DNA from: Hippophae tibetana
Taxonomy: Eukaryota; Streptophyta; Magnoliopsida; Rosales; Elaeagnaceae
Assembly: GCA_037013495.1 (NCBI GenBank)
Contig: CM072811.1
Span: 18,110,659-18,174,658 of the forward strand
Direction of reading: 5' to 3'
Length of the DNA: 64,000 bases
Notes under the pieces: generated by a model
Databases searched by the model: none
Told to the model about the DNA's origin: nothing
The model's input: only the letters and a program-made list of their open reading frames with translations
Shown: positions 23,834 to 35,690 of the stretch, in pieces
Position numbering within the stretch: the stretch's first letter is position 1
How the letters are laid out: the number at the start of each line of letters is the position of its first letter
Position numbers and translations under genes: made by a program

Positions 23834-26297
23834 ACCCCAACCAGCTTCTTGCTAGTCCCTTAGCAAGAGAAGCGATAAAAACTAAAAATTAAAGTATCCT
23901 AAATCACTTTCGTGGATTGAACGGTTGCATTTAGCCTATGCAACAAGCCTTTAAACCCCTAGGTTGCCCTAGTGGACGAGTTTGAGTCTTGTGAGGGTTT
24001 TCAGTAATGATACCCACAAACATTGAACTAAATGTAAAAATCAAAAGAAATAATAAAAACAATCAACTTAAAAACTAAAATTATAACAAAATCAAAAATT
24101 AACTTTGAAGAATAAAAGAAAACAACATATCACAAAAATGTCTCATACTTTTTAATCTCCTTTAAGATCATAATTAAAATCTCAAGCATAAGTTATTTTA
24201 ATCTCTTTAAACAATCATGATTTATTATAATAATTAGTCAAAAATCATTTTCATATTTCATATCAAAAATTTATCAATTTAATTTTACCCAATTTTAGTG
24301 TCATGAATCCGAATTCGCTTCGACTCTATTTCTCACAAGTCAATACTCTCAAAACACTGAATCCTATGGGTTCAAACACTCATACTATTTTATATGCAAA
24401 AGAGTTTATGTATAGAAATGAACTAATATGTTCGCATATGTATAAAGAATAAAGGCCCAAAGTGTTATTGTAACATTGATCTCATGAAAAGAATCGAATG
24501 TATAAATTATAAAGATATCATATATAAAAATTATTTTCATGCATAAATCAAACTCATTAAGAAAGAATTTCAAGATATATGCTTTTTACAAATGAAGAAA
24601 TTGCAATGACTTTTTAGGGAATTACTTCCTATATCTTTCTTTTGTAATTAGCTTGTACTCACAACTTTGTAGACAATGTGGATCATAGTATGTTGATGAT
24701 ACTATATATTTTTTATCTCTCTATATTTTTTTCTGAATATATTTTTCAATATATGTATTTTTTAGAGAGTCAACCCATGTACATATTGTACATTTTTTTA
24801 AGATTTTAGTGAGTGGTTAATTTTGTGGCTTTTCTGTTTGATCTTGGTTTAGGTAACCCCATATATGTCTTTTTGTTTTTGTAGCAGTCATGCAAGAATG
24901 AGATATAAGCATATACTATCAATTTCTACTCAAATCATTTAATCTAAGCAAAAATAATAATAAAAAATATATGATACTCTATTAAGATGAGAAAAAAATT
25001 CATACATTCAATGCTAATACCTATAGAGATCATCTAAAAATTTGAATAAATAAGAAATGTGTTTGGAATGGAAAAAATATATATTTCACTTTGAATAAAA
25101 GAAATTAGGCTCAAATTATATCTCACAAGGGTAGTCTCCACTAAATAAAATTCAAAAACACTGATTTTGGGTTTAATATAATTTCTACATTTTATCAAGA
25201 AATACTAGTTATGACAAAAACTAACTAATTATCAAAAATAAATACAAAATATTTCATGATATGTTTTCAAAAATTAATCTAATAGTACAAAAGACTTAAC
25301 TATTTACTTAAATTTGATTTAAAGAAATGATAAATTTTTGTGAGAATTTTTTTTTATTTCAAAAATTACTAAATCACACAAAACAAAAATAAAACCAAAC
25401 ACAAAAAATGAAAACGTGAACATAAAAAAGAAAAAATTAATAATAATTTTTTTTTATTTTTTTATTTTTAAAATTGTTAAATCTTTTTTTTTTCTAATTA
25501 AGCATGGTAGCTTTTCACCACCCAAAACCTAGAACTTACATTGTCTTCAATGTAACAACTGTAAATTAAAAATAAAGAGAAAAGAGAAAAAAGATTACCT
25601 ATTTCTTGAGAATGTGTAAGTAGTAATGGAGAAATGCAGGTGCATTCATTATATTCATCATTAAAGTGTATACAGATAGATCACTATGAACTTCTAACAT
25701 CTCAACAAATATTTTTAGTTTTATAAATTTAAAAATTATTCACATATAATTAAACTAAAATAAACAATAAAATAAAGTAAATAACAGAAAATTACCTAAA
25801 ATGATGGGTTGCCTCCCATCCAGCGCTTAATTTAACGTCTTAGCAAGACGTAACTTGGGGATTGCATTTTAAGTAAACTCAATGTCCCCTCATCATTGAG
25901 TCAATCAAACCTACAAGTAAGACAAGGTTGTCTACCTATACTGTTTCAAACATGCCCTATTGATTTTCAAATTTTTCTGTACCAAAAACTAGGGGCATGC
26001 TTGAGGGTTTTAGATAACCCACATCTAGGTGCAAATCAAATAATTAAGGCATCAAAACACAATTGTACCTAAATCAAACAAAGCAATTTTTTTTTGTTTT
26101 TTTGTTTTTTTAAAGATAAAATAACATAATCAGTATTAACCAAAAGTGCTCCCAAGAAAGAATGGTGGGACAAATGCTCCTTAAAAACCATTATCCTAGA
26201 CAGAACAATGTTCACAGGAAAGACTAGTGGCACAAAGGCTTCCAAGAACTAGTCTCCTAGATAGAACTCCCTTAGATCTTTGCTTATCATGTTATTA

Positions 26298-26630
26298 AAA
26301 TTAAGTTAATTAAGTTTAGTTAAAAAAATCTAAGTTAATTAAGTTAATGAAAATATAAGTTAATTAAGTTAAGTGAAGTAAAAATCTAAGTTAATTAAGT
26401 TAAGTGAAGTAAAAAATCTAAGTTAATTAAGTTAATGAAAAATCTAAGTTAATTAAGTTAATGAAAGAAAAAATCTAAGTTAATTAAGTTAAGTTAATTA
26501 AAAATCTTAGTTTAATTAAGTTAATGAAAATCTAAGTTAATTAAGTTAAGTTACTAAAAAATCTAAATTAATTAAAAAGTTAAGTTAATTAAGTTAGTAA
26601 AAATCTAAGTTAATTAAGTTAAATGAAAAT
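26298..26630. repeat. AAGTTAATTAAGTTA minisatellite in E1 leader
   Basis: About a dozen imperfect copies of AAGTTAATTAAGTTA, spaced by AAAATCTA or GTGAAGTAAAAATC. A shorter array of the same motif lies at about 33902-33960, in the leader region of element F2. Confidence 0.85.
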
Positions 26631-26908
26631 TAAGATAGAGAAAAAAAATAGTTAAAGAAAAGAAAGAAAAAAAAATTAAATAAATTAATATTGAAGACGT
26701 AAAATAAAATAAAATAAAATTGAGAAAGGTAAAAGCAGATAAAATAAAAATAAAAATTGAAATTTTTTTATATATATATTTATTATTATTATTATTATTA
26801 TTATTTTTATTTAAAAATAAAATAAAATTAAGATTTTAAATAAAAAATTAAAATTAAATGAAAATTAAAAATTAAGTTTTATTTTTTTTATTTTTTATTT
26901 TTTTTACT

Positions 26909-27075
26909 ATTCATGAACGGTAATTTTATTATATTATTCACGTTATATTATTTAATTTTTTTTTAATATTCATGAACGGTAATTTTATTTTACTATTAAT
27001 GTTATATTATTTATATATTTTTTATCTTAAAATTTTTAATTTTTTTTAATTTTTTTATTATTCATGAACGGTAAA
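26909..27075. repeat. ATTCATGAACGGTAA repeats in E1 leader
   Basis: The 12-base core ATTCATGAACGG occurs at 26909, 26968 and 27060, each time embedded in T-rich sequence. Related ATTTACCGTTCAATAT motifs appear in the F1 leader at 35767 and 35945. The core holds the palindrome TTCATGAA. Confidence 0.7.
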
Positions 27076-27274
27076 TTTTTTTTACTTCAAATTTCAAATT
27101 TCTAAATTATTTTACCATTCAAAAAAAAATTTATTTTTTTTATTTTTTTTATTATTTCTTATGAAATTTGAAATTTGATTATTATTTTTTTTATTAAAAC
27201 AAAAAAATCACAATTATTTACAACACAAAAATGTTTTTAAAATTTTGATAAATAATTTAAAAACTCTATTCCTT

Positions 27275-27323
27275 CCCCGGCAACGGCGCCAAAAAGTTGA
27301 TGCCATCCCCGGCAACGGCGCCA
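27275..27323 (-). other. Duplicated tRNA-Asp primer-binding site of E1
   Basis: The plus-strand sequence CCCCGGCAACGGCGCCA occurs at 27275-27291 and again at 27307-27323. This is the 3' end of plant tRNA-Asp(GTC) including CCA, so its complement is the primer site typical of Athila elements. The copy at 27307 lies five bases from the LTR end and is the normal one. The outer copy is followed by AAAAAGTTGATG, which looks like the beginning of an LTR end. Confidence 0.85.
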
Positions 27324-27328
27324 AAAAT

Positions 27329-28999
27329 TGAATGAGCGAAAACTGGTATCGCCGATTCTTGTCAATACTTTGGTTTTATATTTATAAATCTGTCGCAAGT
27401 GCACGAATCATTTCGAAGAAAATGATAAGTATACTCCCAAGGTCGATCTAAGGAAGGAATGTATGTGGTTTTTAATTTATTATTCAAACTTTTAAAAACG
27501 AAATTAAATTCTAAAAATCCTGTCACGATATTTTGGGGTTTTGTGTTTTTAATCTACTTAAATAAAAATAAACATAGATTCAATAAACATTTATGCAAAT
27601 TTTATCTTTTATAATAGTTGAGTATTTATGGATATAATAACTAAGTTAATTATGCTTGCTCATATTATTTAGGTTATTAAAGATATGAATTGATATTTAT
27701 TGATTCTCCCTTTTTTATATGAATACCACCTTTGGTGGGGTTAGATATTCTTTGTTAACTAAACAAATCAATTAACACCTATGGGTGGGGTTAGACAGTT
27801 TAAACTTTATTCAAGGTGTCCAAATTAAACCTAAGAATTTAGTTATCCGAGTACTAACTTTCAAGTTTTAAAACTTTTGAAATAGAGCTTCACTCTAACT
27901 ACCGGGCGATTGCACCAACAAATAAAAGAGCACTACTCTAAATTAGACCGGATAACTAAACCTTAAAATCTCATTTTCAGGTTTAAGTTTGTAATGAAAA
28001 ATAATATATTTCTCTCTAACATTCTTAATATAAAATCTTGAATAAAAACAAAATCAATTCATTTTAGAGATTTTCACATATTTAATATTTCGCAAGCATA
28101 ACAACGTTATTATTACATCATATTTACTAACAGCGAGTGGAGTTAAATTTAATCACAGACAAATTAAATATAACATGTTAGAATAAAGCAAAAAAAATAA
28201 CTGTAAAGAAAATAAAATCCTTACAGAACTTCGATTCTATTCTCGTTGCTGGAAAACCTCCAAGCGGAATTTGCACTCCCATTTATTGAATCAAAAAGCT
28301 AATAAATTACAAAAACATAACTACTTCTTCCCAAAAAGGGAAGAACTCTAAAACTAAGAGAAATTAACTAAGAAAAGCTAAAAACTAAGAAAAACTAAAA
28401 AAAAACTAAAAATCTAAGAAAAGAGAGAAAGAAAGAGAAGAGAAGAATGGTTTTTATGTGTGTTTAGAAGTGAAGGAAATGTGGGTATTTATAGGTGAGG
28501 ATGGAGAGAAAAAGTGAGTGAAAAAATGTTAAAAAAATGTGAAAACGCGGAGTGCAATTGCTGAGGTCATTGATGACGTCAGCATGATGTCATGGGGCAA
28601 CTGCGCGCGAAAATAAGGCGAAATGGGCATCGGTGCGCATAGAATGAGGAGCAACGCGTGCGGCTAGGCGTTGGCGCGTGCGGGGTGCGGCTGGGCGGCA
28701 CGATTTTCTCCTTTTCTCCTTTTTGACCCTTTTGACCCATTTTGTCCAATTTTTCCATATTTGTTGACCTTTCCCCATTTATTTATTAATATATTTGTGA
28801 TGTATTGCTTCCAGTATTCCTATTTGAGTCTTTAAGTTACGTTTTTAAGCGAAACTACCTGAAAAACAATAAAAATACCCATGATTCCAAAAAAGACAAA
28901 TTTATATAAATATATGATAAAACATATAAATATATATATTTTTAATCAATTAATGTGCATAAAATCATGGTAATTTTAGTGCTTTTTGAGCACTCATTA
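27329..28999 (-). repeat. E1 5' LTR
   Basis: 1671 bp. It carries the minus-strand promoter, with TATA box TATAAATA at 28486-28493, and a CpG-rich stretch at 28600-28705, shorter than in the 3' LTR. Its outer end TAATGAGTGC abuts the target duplication GGTAT at 29000. Confidence 0.9.
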
Positions 29000-29004
29000 G
29001 GTAT

Positions 29005-29165
29005 CAATGGCTTATAGAGGTTGCTCTTCTTTGGATGAATTATTTGATTCTTAGTACTCTCTTTGTCCATTTTTTCCTCCTCATCCTTTTTAGATTCTTG
29101 CTTTTCTTCTAAAGTTTCATCACTTCTCAAGGTTATTGCTTTACAATATTTCTTACCCTCTCTTC
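29005..29165 (-). pseudogene. Element G gag C-terminal piece
   Basis: The reverse complement reads KAITLRSDETLEEK, a form of the Athila/Tat gag signature AITLRSGK, then a Lys/Glu-rich stretch and NLYKPLIP, where E1 is inserted. The same frame resumes at 21999. On its right the sequence changes abruptly into the F2 integrase near 29165, so everything upstream in G gag is lost. Confidence 0.8.
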
Positions 29166-29831
29166 GTGGGTTTACTTACTTCCATTAAGCCGAAAGTTTG
29201 AGGATGATATGGAGTAGCTACTCTATGTGTGATGTTGTACTTTTTCAATACTCCATCAAAGATTTTGTTACAAAAATGGATACCTCCATCACTTATTATA
29301 GCTCTAGGAATTTCGAACTTGATAAATATTGAATCCTTCAACAATTTTATAATAACATTAGCATCATTGGTTTTATTGGGGATAGCTTCTACCCACTTGG
29401 ATACATAATCCACAATAACGAAAATATATTGAAAACCATTGGATGGGGGAAAAGGACCCATAAAGTCAATCCCCCACACATCAAAGGGTTCAACAACTAA
29501 ATTAGATGTCAAAGGCATTTAATCTCTTTTGCTTATGTTACCTATTCTTTGACATCTATCATATTGTGCAAAACATATGAGCATCTTTAAAAAGAGTGGG
29601 CTAAAAGAGTCTAGATTGTAATATCTTACAGGCTGTCTTTTCACCACCAAAATGGCCTCCATAATGAAGTTTATGACAAAATGTCAACATGCTCTTATGT
29701 TCTTCTTCTGGTACGCATCTCCGGATGACCTGATCTTGACCAATCTTGTATAAATAAGGTTCATCCCAGAAATAGTCCTTGATAGTTTTAAAGAACCTTT
29801 TCTTGTTCTGATATGAAGTGTTAGGTCTCAA
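29166..29831 (-). pseudogene. Element F2 integrase (C-terminally cut)
   Basis: Minus-strand gypsy integrase. 29831-29601 carries the zinc-binding N-terminal region (CHKLHYGGHFGGEKTA; degraded, partner cysteines unclear). 29518-29166 is the catalytic core, open for 121 codons: [12 protein letters not shown] with the first Asp, [12 protein letters not shown] with the second, and [12 protein letters not shown] with the Glu, so the DDE triad is complete. The frame ends right after the Glu, where unrelated gag sequence of G begins. The C-terminal domain is missing. Confidence 0.85.
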
Positions 29832-29996
29832 AACACACCAGTGGCAAGATAGTTTACAATATCAGCATACCATGGGTTTGGACCTATTGAAAATATCTCT
29901 TCATCAGGAAAGGTTTCAATTATATCTTCATTACTCTCATCCTTAAGAAAATTGATGTTAGAAATCAACATAGACGAGTGGTCAACTACTAAGTTT

Positions 29997-31453
29997 TCAC
30001 TCTTTCTTATCCTTGATTTCTAGGTCAAATTCTTGTAAGATTAAGACCCATATGATTAATATTGGCTTGGAATTTGGTTTACTTAATAGGTATCTTATAG
30101 CAACATGATCAAAATGCACAATCAATTTAGATCCTACTAAATAAGACCTAAAGTTTTCTAAAGAAAAGACTATAGCTAAGAATTCCTTTTTAGTGCTGGT
30201 ATAATTCATATATGCATCAATGAGTGTTTTGGTAGCTTAGTAGATGACATACAAACGCTTATACACCCTCTATCCCAAGACTAATTTGATAGCATAATCG
30301 AAAGCATCACACATTATTTCAAAGGGTAAAGACCAGTTTGGTGCCATAAAAATAGGGGCAAATGTCAGTTTCTCTTTCAAGTTATTAAAGACAATAAGGC
30401 AATCATTTTTGAAATCAAAATAAACATATTTTGATAACATGTTACATAAGGGACAACTTATTTTAGAGAAATCTTTAATAATTTTTTTGTAAAATCTTAC
30501 ATGTCCTAAGAAGCTTTTTATCCCTTGAACAGATACAGGGGGAGGTAATTTGGAAATTAGATCAACTTTTGCCTTATCAACTTCAATATCTTTTTTTGAA
30601 ATTATATGTCCTAACACTATCCCTTGTTGAACCATAAAATGAATTTTCTCCCAACTAAGGGTTAGATTGCATTCAATGCATCTTTCTAAAATCAAAGTAA
30701 AAGTATTTAAGCAATCATCAAATGAGTTTCCAAAGACAGAGAAATCATCCATGAAAACCTTAATGAATTTTTCCACCATGTCTCAGAAGATAGACATAAT
30801 ACATCTTTGGAATGTGGCGGGGGCATTACATAACCCAAATGGAATTCTTCGAAAAAAAACATCCCAAAAGGACATGTAAATGTGGTCTTTTCCTGATCTT
30901 CTAGTGTTATGGGTACTTGATAATATCCGAAAAATCCATCTAGAAAATAGTAAAATTCGTGCCCAGCTAATATTTTCATCATTTGATCAATGAATGGAAG
31001 AGGAAAGTGATCTCTTTTAGTATATAAATTCAGTTTCCAAAAATCTATAGACATCTTCCATCCAATGATTATTTTAATGGGCACTAATTCACTTTTGTCA
31101 TTTTTAACAATTGTTATCCCATATTTCTTAGGTACCACATGAACTAGACTAATCCACTTACTATCAGAAATAGGGTAGATAACTCCTTCTTCTAACAATT
31201 TAAGAATTTCTTTCTTAACTACCTCTTGCATGTTTTTGTTTAGTCTTCTTTAGGCCTCTCGTACGGGTTTAGCACCATACTTTAAGTTGATCTTATACAT
31301 ACACATGGTAGGACTGATGCCTCTTATATCCCTGATACTCCAACCTATGGCTTTCTTAAACTTCTTAAGCACTTTTATAAGTTTGTTTTCTTGGGTTTTG
31401 GTCAATGTTGTAGAAATTATCGCTAGATAAGTTTCTCCTTCTCCCAAAAACAT
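29997..31453 (-). pseudogene. Element F2 reverse transcriptase and RNase H
   Basis: 31453-31250 has GWSIRDIRGISPTMCMYKI, the entry into reverse transcriptase. 31231-30707 holds GVIYPISDSKW, RDHFPLPFIDQMM, YYFLDGFFGYYQV and EKTTFTCPFGMF. One frameshift leads into 30779-30270 with VFMDDFSVFG (the FMDD catalytic box), LGHIISKKDIEVDKAK and a thumb/connection region. RNase H is at 30260-29997: [33 protein letters not shown]. At least two frameshifts and several stops inactivate it, but motif retention is good, so decay is less advanced than in G. Confidence 0.85.
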
Positions 31454-31662
31454 GTATTTAAGTGCTTAGATAAGTCTTTGAGTTCAAGTTCCAATGGAAC
31501 GTACCCTTTACTAGATGGGGAATTGGGTAGATTTAAGAGTATACTAGATTTTGTCATTAGTTCATCACTATCTAGTTCAAGGTACCTCTTAGTTTCCTTA
31601 TCAAAATCTTCTTCGATCTCTTCAAGTGTATGAATAGTTTCAAGTTTTTCTTCTATTTTGGC

Positions 31663-32110
31663 TCAAGAAAAGGTGGTTTGGACAAGATTATCCAAAGGGT
31701 CAATATCGAATATTTCATCAATGGTAGAAATAGAAAGGAAAGGTGAAGAATCAAAGACTTTAAAATGAATAGTCTCTCTTAAGACTGTCATTGTCAAATT
31801 TTCATCTTGGACATCAATAATAGTCTTGGTAGTTTCCATAAATGGTCTATCAAGAAATATTGTATGCTCTCTGTCCAAGGCTGGATTTTCTTGCATATCA
31901 AGAACCACAAAGTCAATAAGTATTATCAGTTTGTCTACCTCTACCAGCACATCCTCAACTATTCCATTTCGATACTTAAGAGATCTATTTGCAAGTTGAA
32001 GGGATATAGTTGTGGGTTTTAAATCTCCAAAATCAAGTAGTAAGAATATAGAGTAGGGCATCAAGTTTATACTAGAACCTAAAACAAGAATTTCTTTAGC
32101 GACCTTCTTA
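31663..32110 (-). pseudogene. Element F2 aspartic protease (active-site Asp lost)
   Basis: Open from 32064 to 31663, with upstream frame to about 32110. It matches the Athila/Tat protease: SINLMPYSIF, PTTISLQLANRSLKY, GIVEDVLVEVDK, DRPFMETTKTIIDV. The catalytic motif, normally (L)CDLG(A/S)S, reads ILVLGSS here, so the essential Asp is replaced by Val. The equivalent segment of G (20620) still has YDLGTN. The enzyme would cleave the gag-pol polyprotein. Confidence 0.8.
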
Positions 32111-32207
32111 TCCCTTATAGTTATATTTATGATAAAAATTACAGGGTCTTTTAACTCCGGGAAAGTCAGTGTTGAAGTATAACACTAGAAATTTCTAATA
32201 CTAATAC

Positions 32208-33688
32208 TTACTCATTAAGTTCATATCTCTTTTTTTTAGTGTTCAACTCTTTAAAAAATTTAACATAGAAGGGCACATTCATGATCACTTCTAATAATGG
32301 CAAATTGATATTTACTTTATAAAGCATATTAAAAAGATCATAGAATTGCCTATCTTGTTTGGATTCTTTCAGTCGGTGCGGAAAGGGTACTTGTAGGTGG
32401 TGTGGTTCTATTGTCTTTTGAATTTTGGGGATGTTAGATGATTCTCCAATGAGTTTTTCTGAAGGTTTTTCAAGTTTAGCACTTGTCTCTCCTTTTTGCA
32501 AGACTAGAATTTCACCTTCTTTATTACCTGAACTACAAGGTAGATCTTTTGAGATTTCAAGTATACTAATATTTACTACCTTACCACTATGAAGGGTTCC
32601 TACATCCTTCACTTGTTCAGGTTGACTGGGTAACTTTCTTGGTTTTTGCCTTTGCATTTGTTCTGCTAGTTGCCCAACTTTAGTTTCAATCATTTTATCC
32701 GAAGCCTCCATGGTGCTTAAAATTTGATTACTCATCAATTGGTAGTCGTGACTAATTTGAATAAAAGCATTCAAGCTTTCCTCTAAGATTGGCTTAAAAG
32801 ATTGATTTGGTAGATAAGGGATGTTTGACATTGGGTATAGACTGGGTAATTGTTTGGTTTCCAATGATGTTTAGGGTGATTATTGGTGTTTGGATGATAC
32901 CTTTAAAAGGAATTGACTTTCTCTATGGAATCCACACTAGAATCACAAGTATATGAACAATTATTAGCATCATGCCCAATTGAAAAACACACTTCACACA
33001 CCTCTTGATTTGGCATTTGATGGGTAGTGAGAAGCTACACTTAGTTAGTCAATTCAGCAAGTTGCAAGGTTATTTCATTACTAGAGCTAACTTCATTGAC
33101 TCTTGATCTTCTTCTTCTAGTGCTTCTTTGTTGGGAATTAGAACCAAAAAACTCATAGAGACTATAGGTTTCCTTTGCTGTTTTTTCTCCCACAACTCCT
33201 CCAGTAGTATTATCAACCATATATTGACTATGTAGTGTTAATCCATCATAAAATAATTGGTTTTATAGCTATAATGGAAAGCTATGATGAGGACACTGAA
33301 TAAAAAGAAGTTTTAATCTTTCCCAAGTTTCATGAAAGGGCTCTTCGTCCATTTGAGAAAATGTTGCTATCTTCGTTCTTAGATCAATAGTCTTTTGATT
33401 GGAATAGAATCTACCTATAAATTTTTCATGGAATACCTCCCAAGTTGTTAAAGAACTCAGATGTAGAGTAATGAACCATGACCAAGCTTTATCATTGAGG
33501 GTGTAAGGAAAAAACCTTATCTTAAGTTGGTTTTCAACAATTTTCTGCAGTGGAAAGGTTTGAACAATAGCATAGAGTTCTCTAATGAAATGCAAAGGGT
33601 CTTCATCAATGGAAAGGTTTGAACAATAGCATAGAATTTTCTTGTAGTTGTATGCCGGAAGTTGTATTTCCAATGATTGACATTGCAT
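32208..33688 (-). pseudogene. Element F2 gag
   Basis: 33688-33269 is the gypsy gag core (FPYTLNDKAWSWF, FHEKFIGRFYSNQKT, EPFHETWERLKLLFIQCP). A zinc knuckle CEVCFSIGHDANNC with intact Cys/His ligands lies at about 32957-32998 in another frame. 32864-32208 is the C-terminal part: a coiled-coil-like segment (MIETKVGQLAEQMQRQK), TLHSGKVV in place of AITLRSGK, and the linker QFYDLFNMLYKVNINLP. At least two frameshifts separate these pieces. Upstream at 33840-33960 lies a leader with the AAGTTAATTAAG repeat, so F2 has its own truncated 5' region but no LTR. Confidence 0.8.
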
Positions 33689-34099
33689 AGTCCTTCATTA
33701 TTTTCTACCTATCTCCAGTATCTCCTATGGCTACTTGTAGCGGAAATCAGTCCTCCTCCTCTTACGTATCTAGCTTCTAAATTGAAAAATAGTAGGCTTC
33801 TCTAAGAAAAATTTCTCATTTAACAAAATGTATAGGTTTAAAGAAGACGAAAGACGCAAGGAACCCATTTTTTATTTATTTATTTTATTTTATTTTTATT
33901 GAAAATTTAAGTTATTTAAGTTAAGTGAAAATCTAAGTTAATTAAGTTAGTGAATTAAGTTTTTTTTTGCAATGCAAAATTTAAATAATGAACACAATTT
34001 TTGAAACAAATGAATATCTATTATTTTATTTGAATTTTATTACACACATTTTTAAAATAGAAACAAAACAAAACAAACTAAAAGAAAAGAAAATACAAT

Positions 34100-35690
34100 A
34101 ATGGGTGACATCTCACTTAAGACTAAAATTTATCGTCTTCTAGTAAGACATTGCTTGGAGATTTCAAAATGACAAACTCAATGTCTCCTCCTCTTTGAAT
34201 AAATTTGATCCACTTTGACCAGTTAGTTAGTCTTTATTTTGTTTTTGCAAATGCTCAACTAACTATTCCATTTGGATCTCCACCTTTTTGATAGAAGCTT
34301 CCATAGAGCGAAACTGATGATTAGTTTTAGATTGGTTTTCTCTACAGACTTGAATAAAATAATTCAGGTTGTCTTCTAAAGTTGGTTTATTGGGAAGGCT
34401 TCTTGGAATGGGTTGGTGAAATTATTGGCCTGGTTGATTTGAGCCTTAGGCGAAATGAGGGTTGTTTTGCCTCTAGGAGAAGTTGGGATGATTCCTCTAC
34501 CCAGGATTGTAGGTACTTGAATTGGGGTCAAATCTTGGTCTCTATTGATATGCTCCCAAAACATTAATCTATTAAGGTTTAGCTGGTGTTTCCCCTTGAT
34601 ATGGATAGGCTTCAGTACCATGTCCAATGTTGCTACACAAACCATAATCTTCATTATTGGTGTTGATTTGTGTAGTGAGAAGGGAAACTTGCTTGGTTAA
34701 TTGAACAAGTTGTTATTAAACTTCATTGCTGGAATTGATTTCCTGAACTCTGGCTCTTCTCACTCATGAGCTTTTCTGTTGGGAATTTGCACCCAACATC
34801 TCAAAGTGATTATATGTCTCTAAGGTTGTCTTCTATCCCATAGCTCCTCCAGTAGTGTTGTCGACAATGAACTGACATTGTTGTGTAAGTCTATCGTAAA
34901 AGAATTGGTTTTGCAACTATAGGGAGAAGCTATGATGGGGGCATTGAGTGAGGAATAATTTAAATCTATCATAGGCTTCATGAAATGGTTCTCCTTCCAT
35001 TTGAGAGGTAGTGGCAATCTTTGCTCTCAACTATGATGTTTTTTGGTGGGAATAGAATTTTCCCTTGAATTTATTGTAAACGTCTTCCTAGGTCTTCAAA
35101 GAACCTAGAGGGAGTGACATCAACCAAGGTTTGGCTTTTTCCTTCAAAGTATAGGAGAAACACCTCATTCTAGGCTGATTCTCTTTTAGAATACCAAAGG
35201 GGAAATTTTGGACTCTGGCATAGAATTCCCCAATAAAGGAAAGAGAATCTTCATTAATTAGGTAGCTCATAGAATGAAGGAAGCATGGAAAAATGAATGT
35301 TTTTCAAGTCATAATTTCGAGCACCCTCACCCTGTTGGATAGAGGCGGTTTCCATGCCACTTACTGGCCATGCAAACTCTTTCATGGTGGTTTCAATAAC
35401 ATGTGGGTTTTCTCCCATTTCTATTGGTTTCGATAAAGGATTAAAGCTTCATTTTTTTTTGCTCAAAAATAGGTTGATGGTTAGAATCTAACCTTATGAA
35501 CAATTGTTTAAATTTATGAATATTATCTATGTAGGGTGTAAGAGAGTTTATTAAAGATCTTCTACCATGGATAGACGAGTGAAATCATAAATTTAAAACA
35601 TCTGTCAAAGGATAAGAATAATAAAATAACTATACAAAAAAAATTAGAGAAAATAAAATAATACTAAACAAACAAGTTAATCTCTAAGTT
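34100..35690 (-). pseudogene. Element F1 gag followed by 3' intergenic motif
   Basis: Gag of an internally deleted Athila-like element. The N-terminal part is near 35400-35280 (MKEFAWPVSGMETAS, IHFSMLPSFY). 35270-34820 is the core (RMRCFSYTLKEKAKPWLMSL, FEMLGANSQQ-like sequence near 34790). 34376-34270 is a coiled-coil-like segment (MEASIKKVEIQMEQLVEHL). Instead of protease, the sequence at about 34150-34090 is a decayed version of the post-pol motif seen in E1 at 25800. Pol is thus missing. Gag motifs are repeated again in F2 a few hundred bases downstream. Confidence 0.75.

Larger units (their letters stand above)
22005..28999 (-). mobile_element. Recent Athila-type element lacking gag and pol (element E1)
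   Basis: This 6995-bp element has LTRs at 22005-23833 and 27329-28999, near-identical over long stretches, and a perfect 5-bp target duplication GGTAT (22000-22004 and 29000-29004). The orientation is minus: the primer site is at 27307-27323 beside the right LTR. The 3.5-kb interior has an AT-rich leader with minisatellite (26100-27300) and a 3' intergenic region (23834-25880). The latter includes the block GCCTCCCATCCAGCGCTTAA near 25811-25831, which in Athila/Tat elements sits downstream of pol. Gag and pol are entirely absent. It is therefore a large non-autonomous derivative, and the youngest visible insertion in the window. Confidence 0.9.

Noticed and set aside
26298..26630. AAGTTAATTAAG array as a possible CRISPR-like array or centromeric satellite
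   Set aside because: Unit and spacer are too short and irregular, and it sits inside the leader of a retrotransposon in plant DNA.
27275..27323. tRNA-Asp gene
   Set aside because: Only the last 17 bases with CCA are present; genes lack encoded CCA in plants, and the position beside an LTR identifies a primer-binding site.
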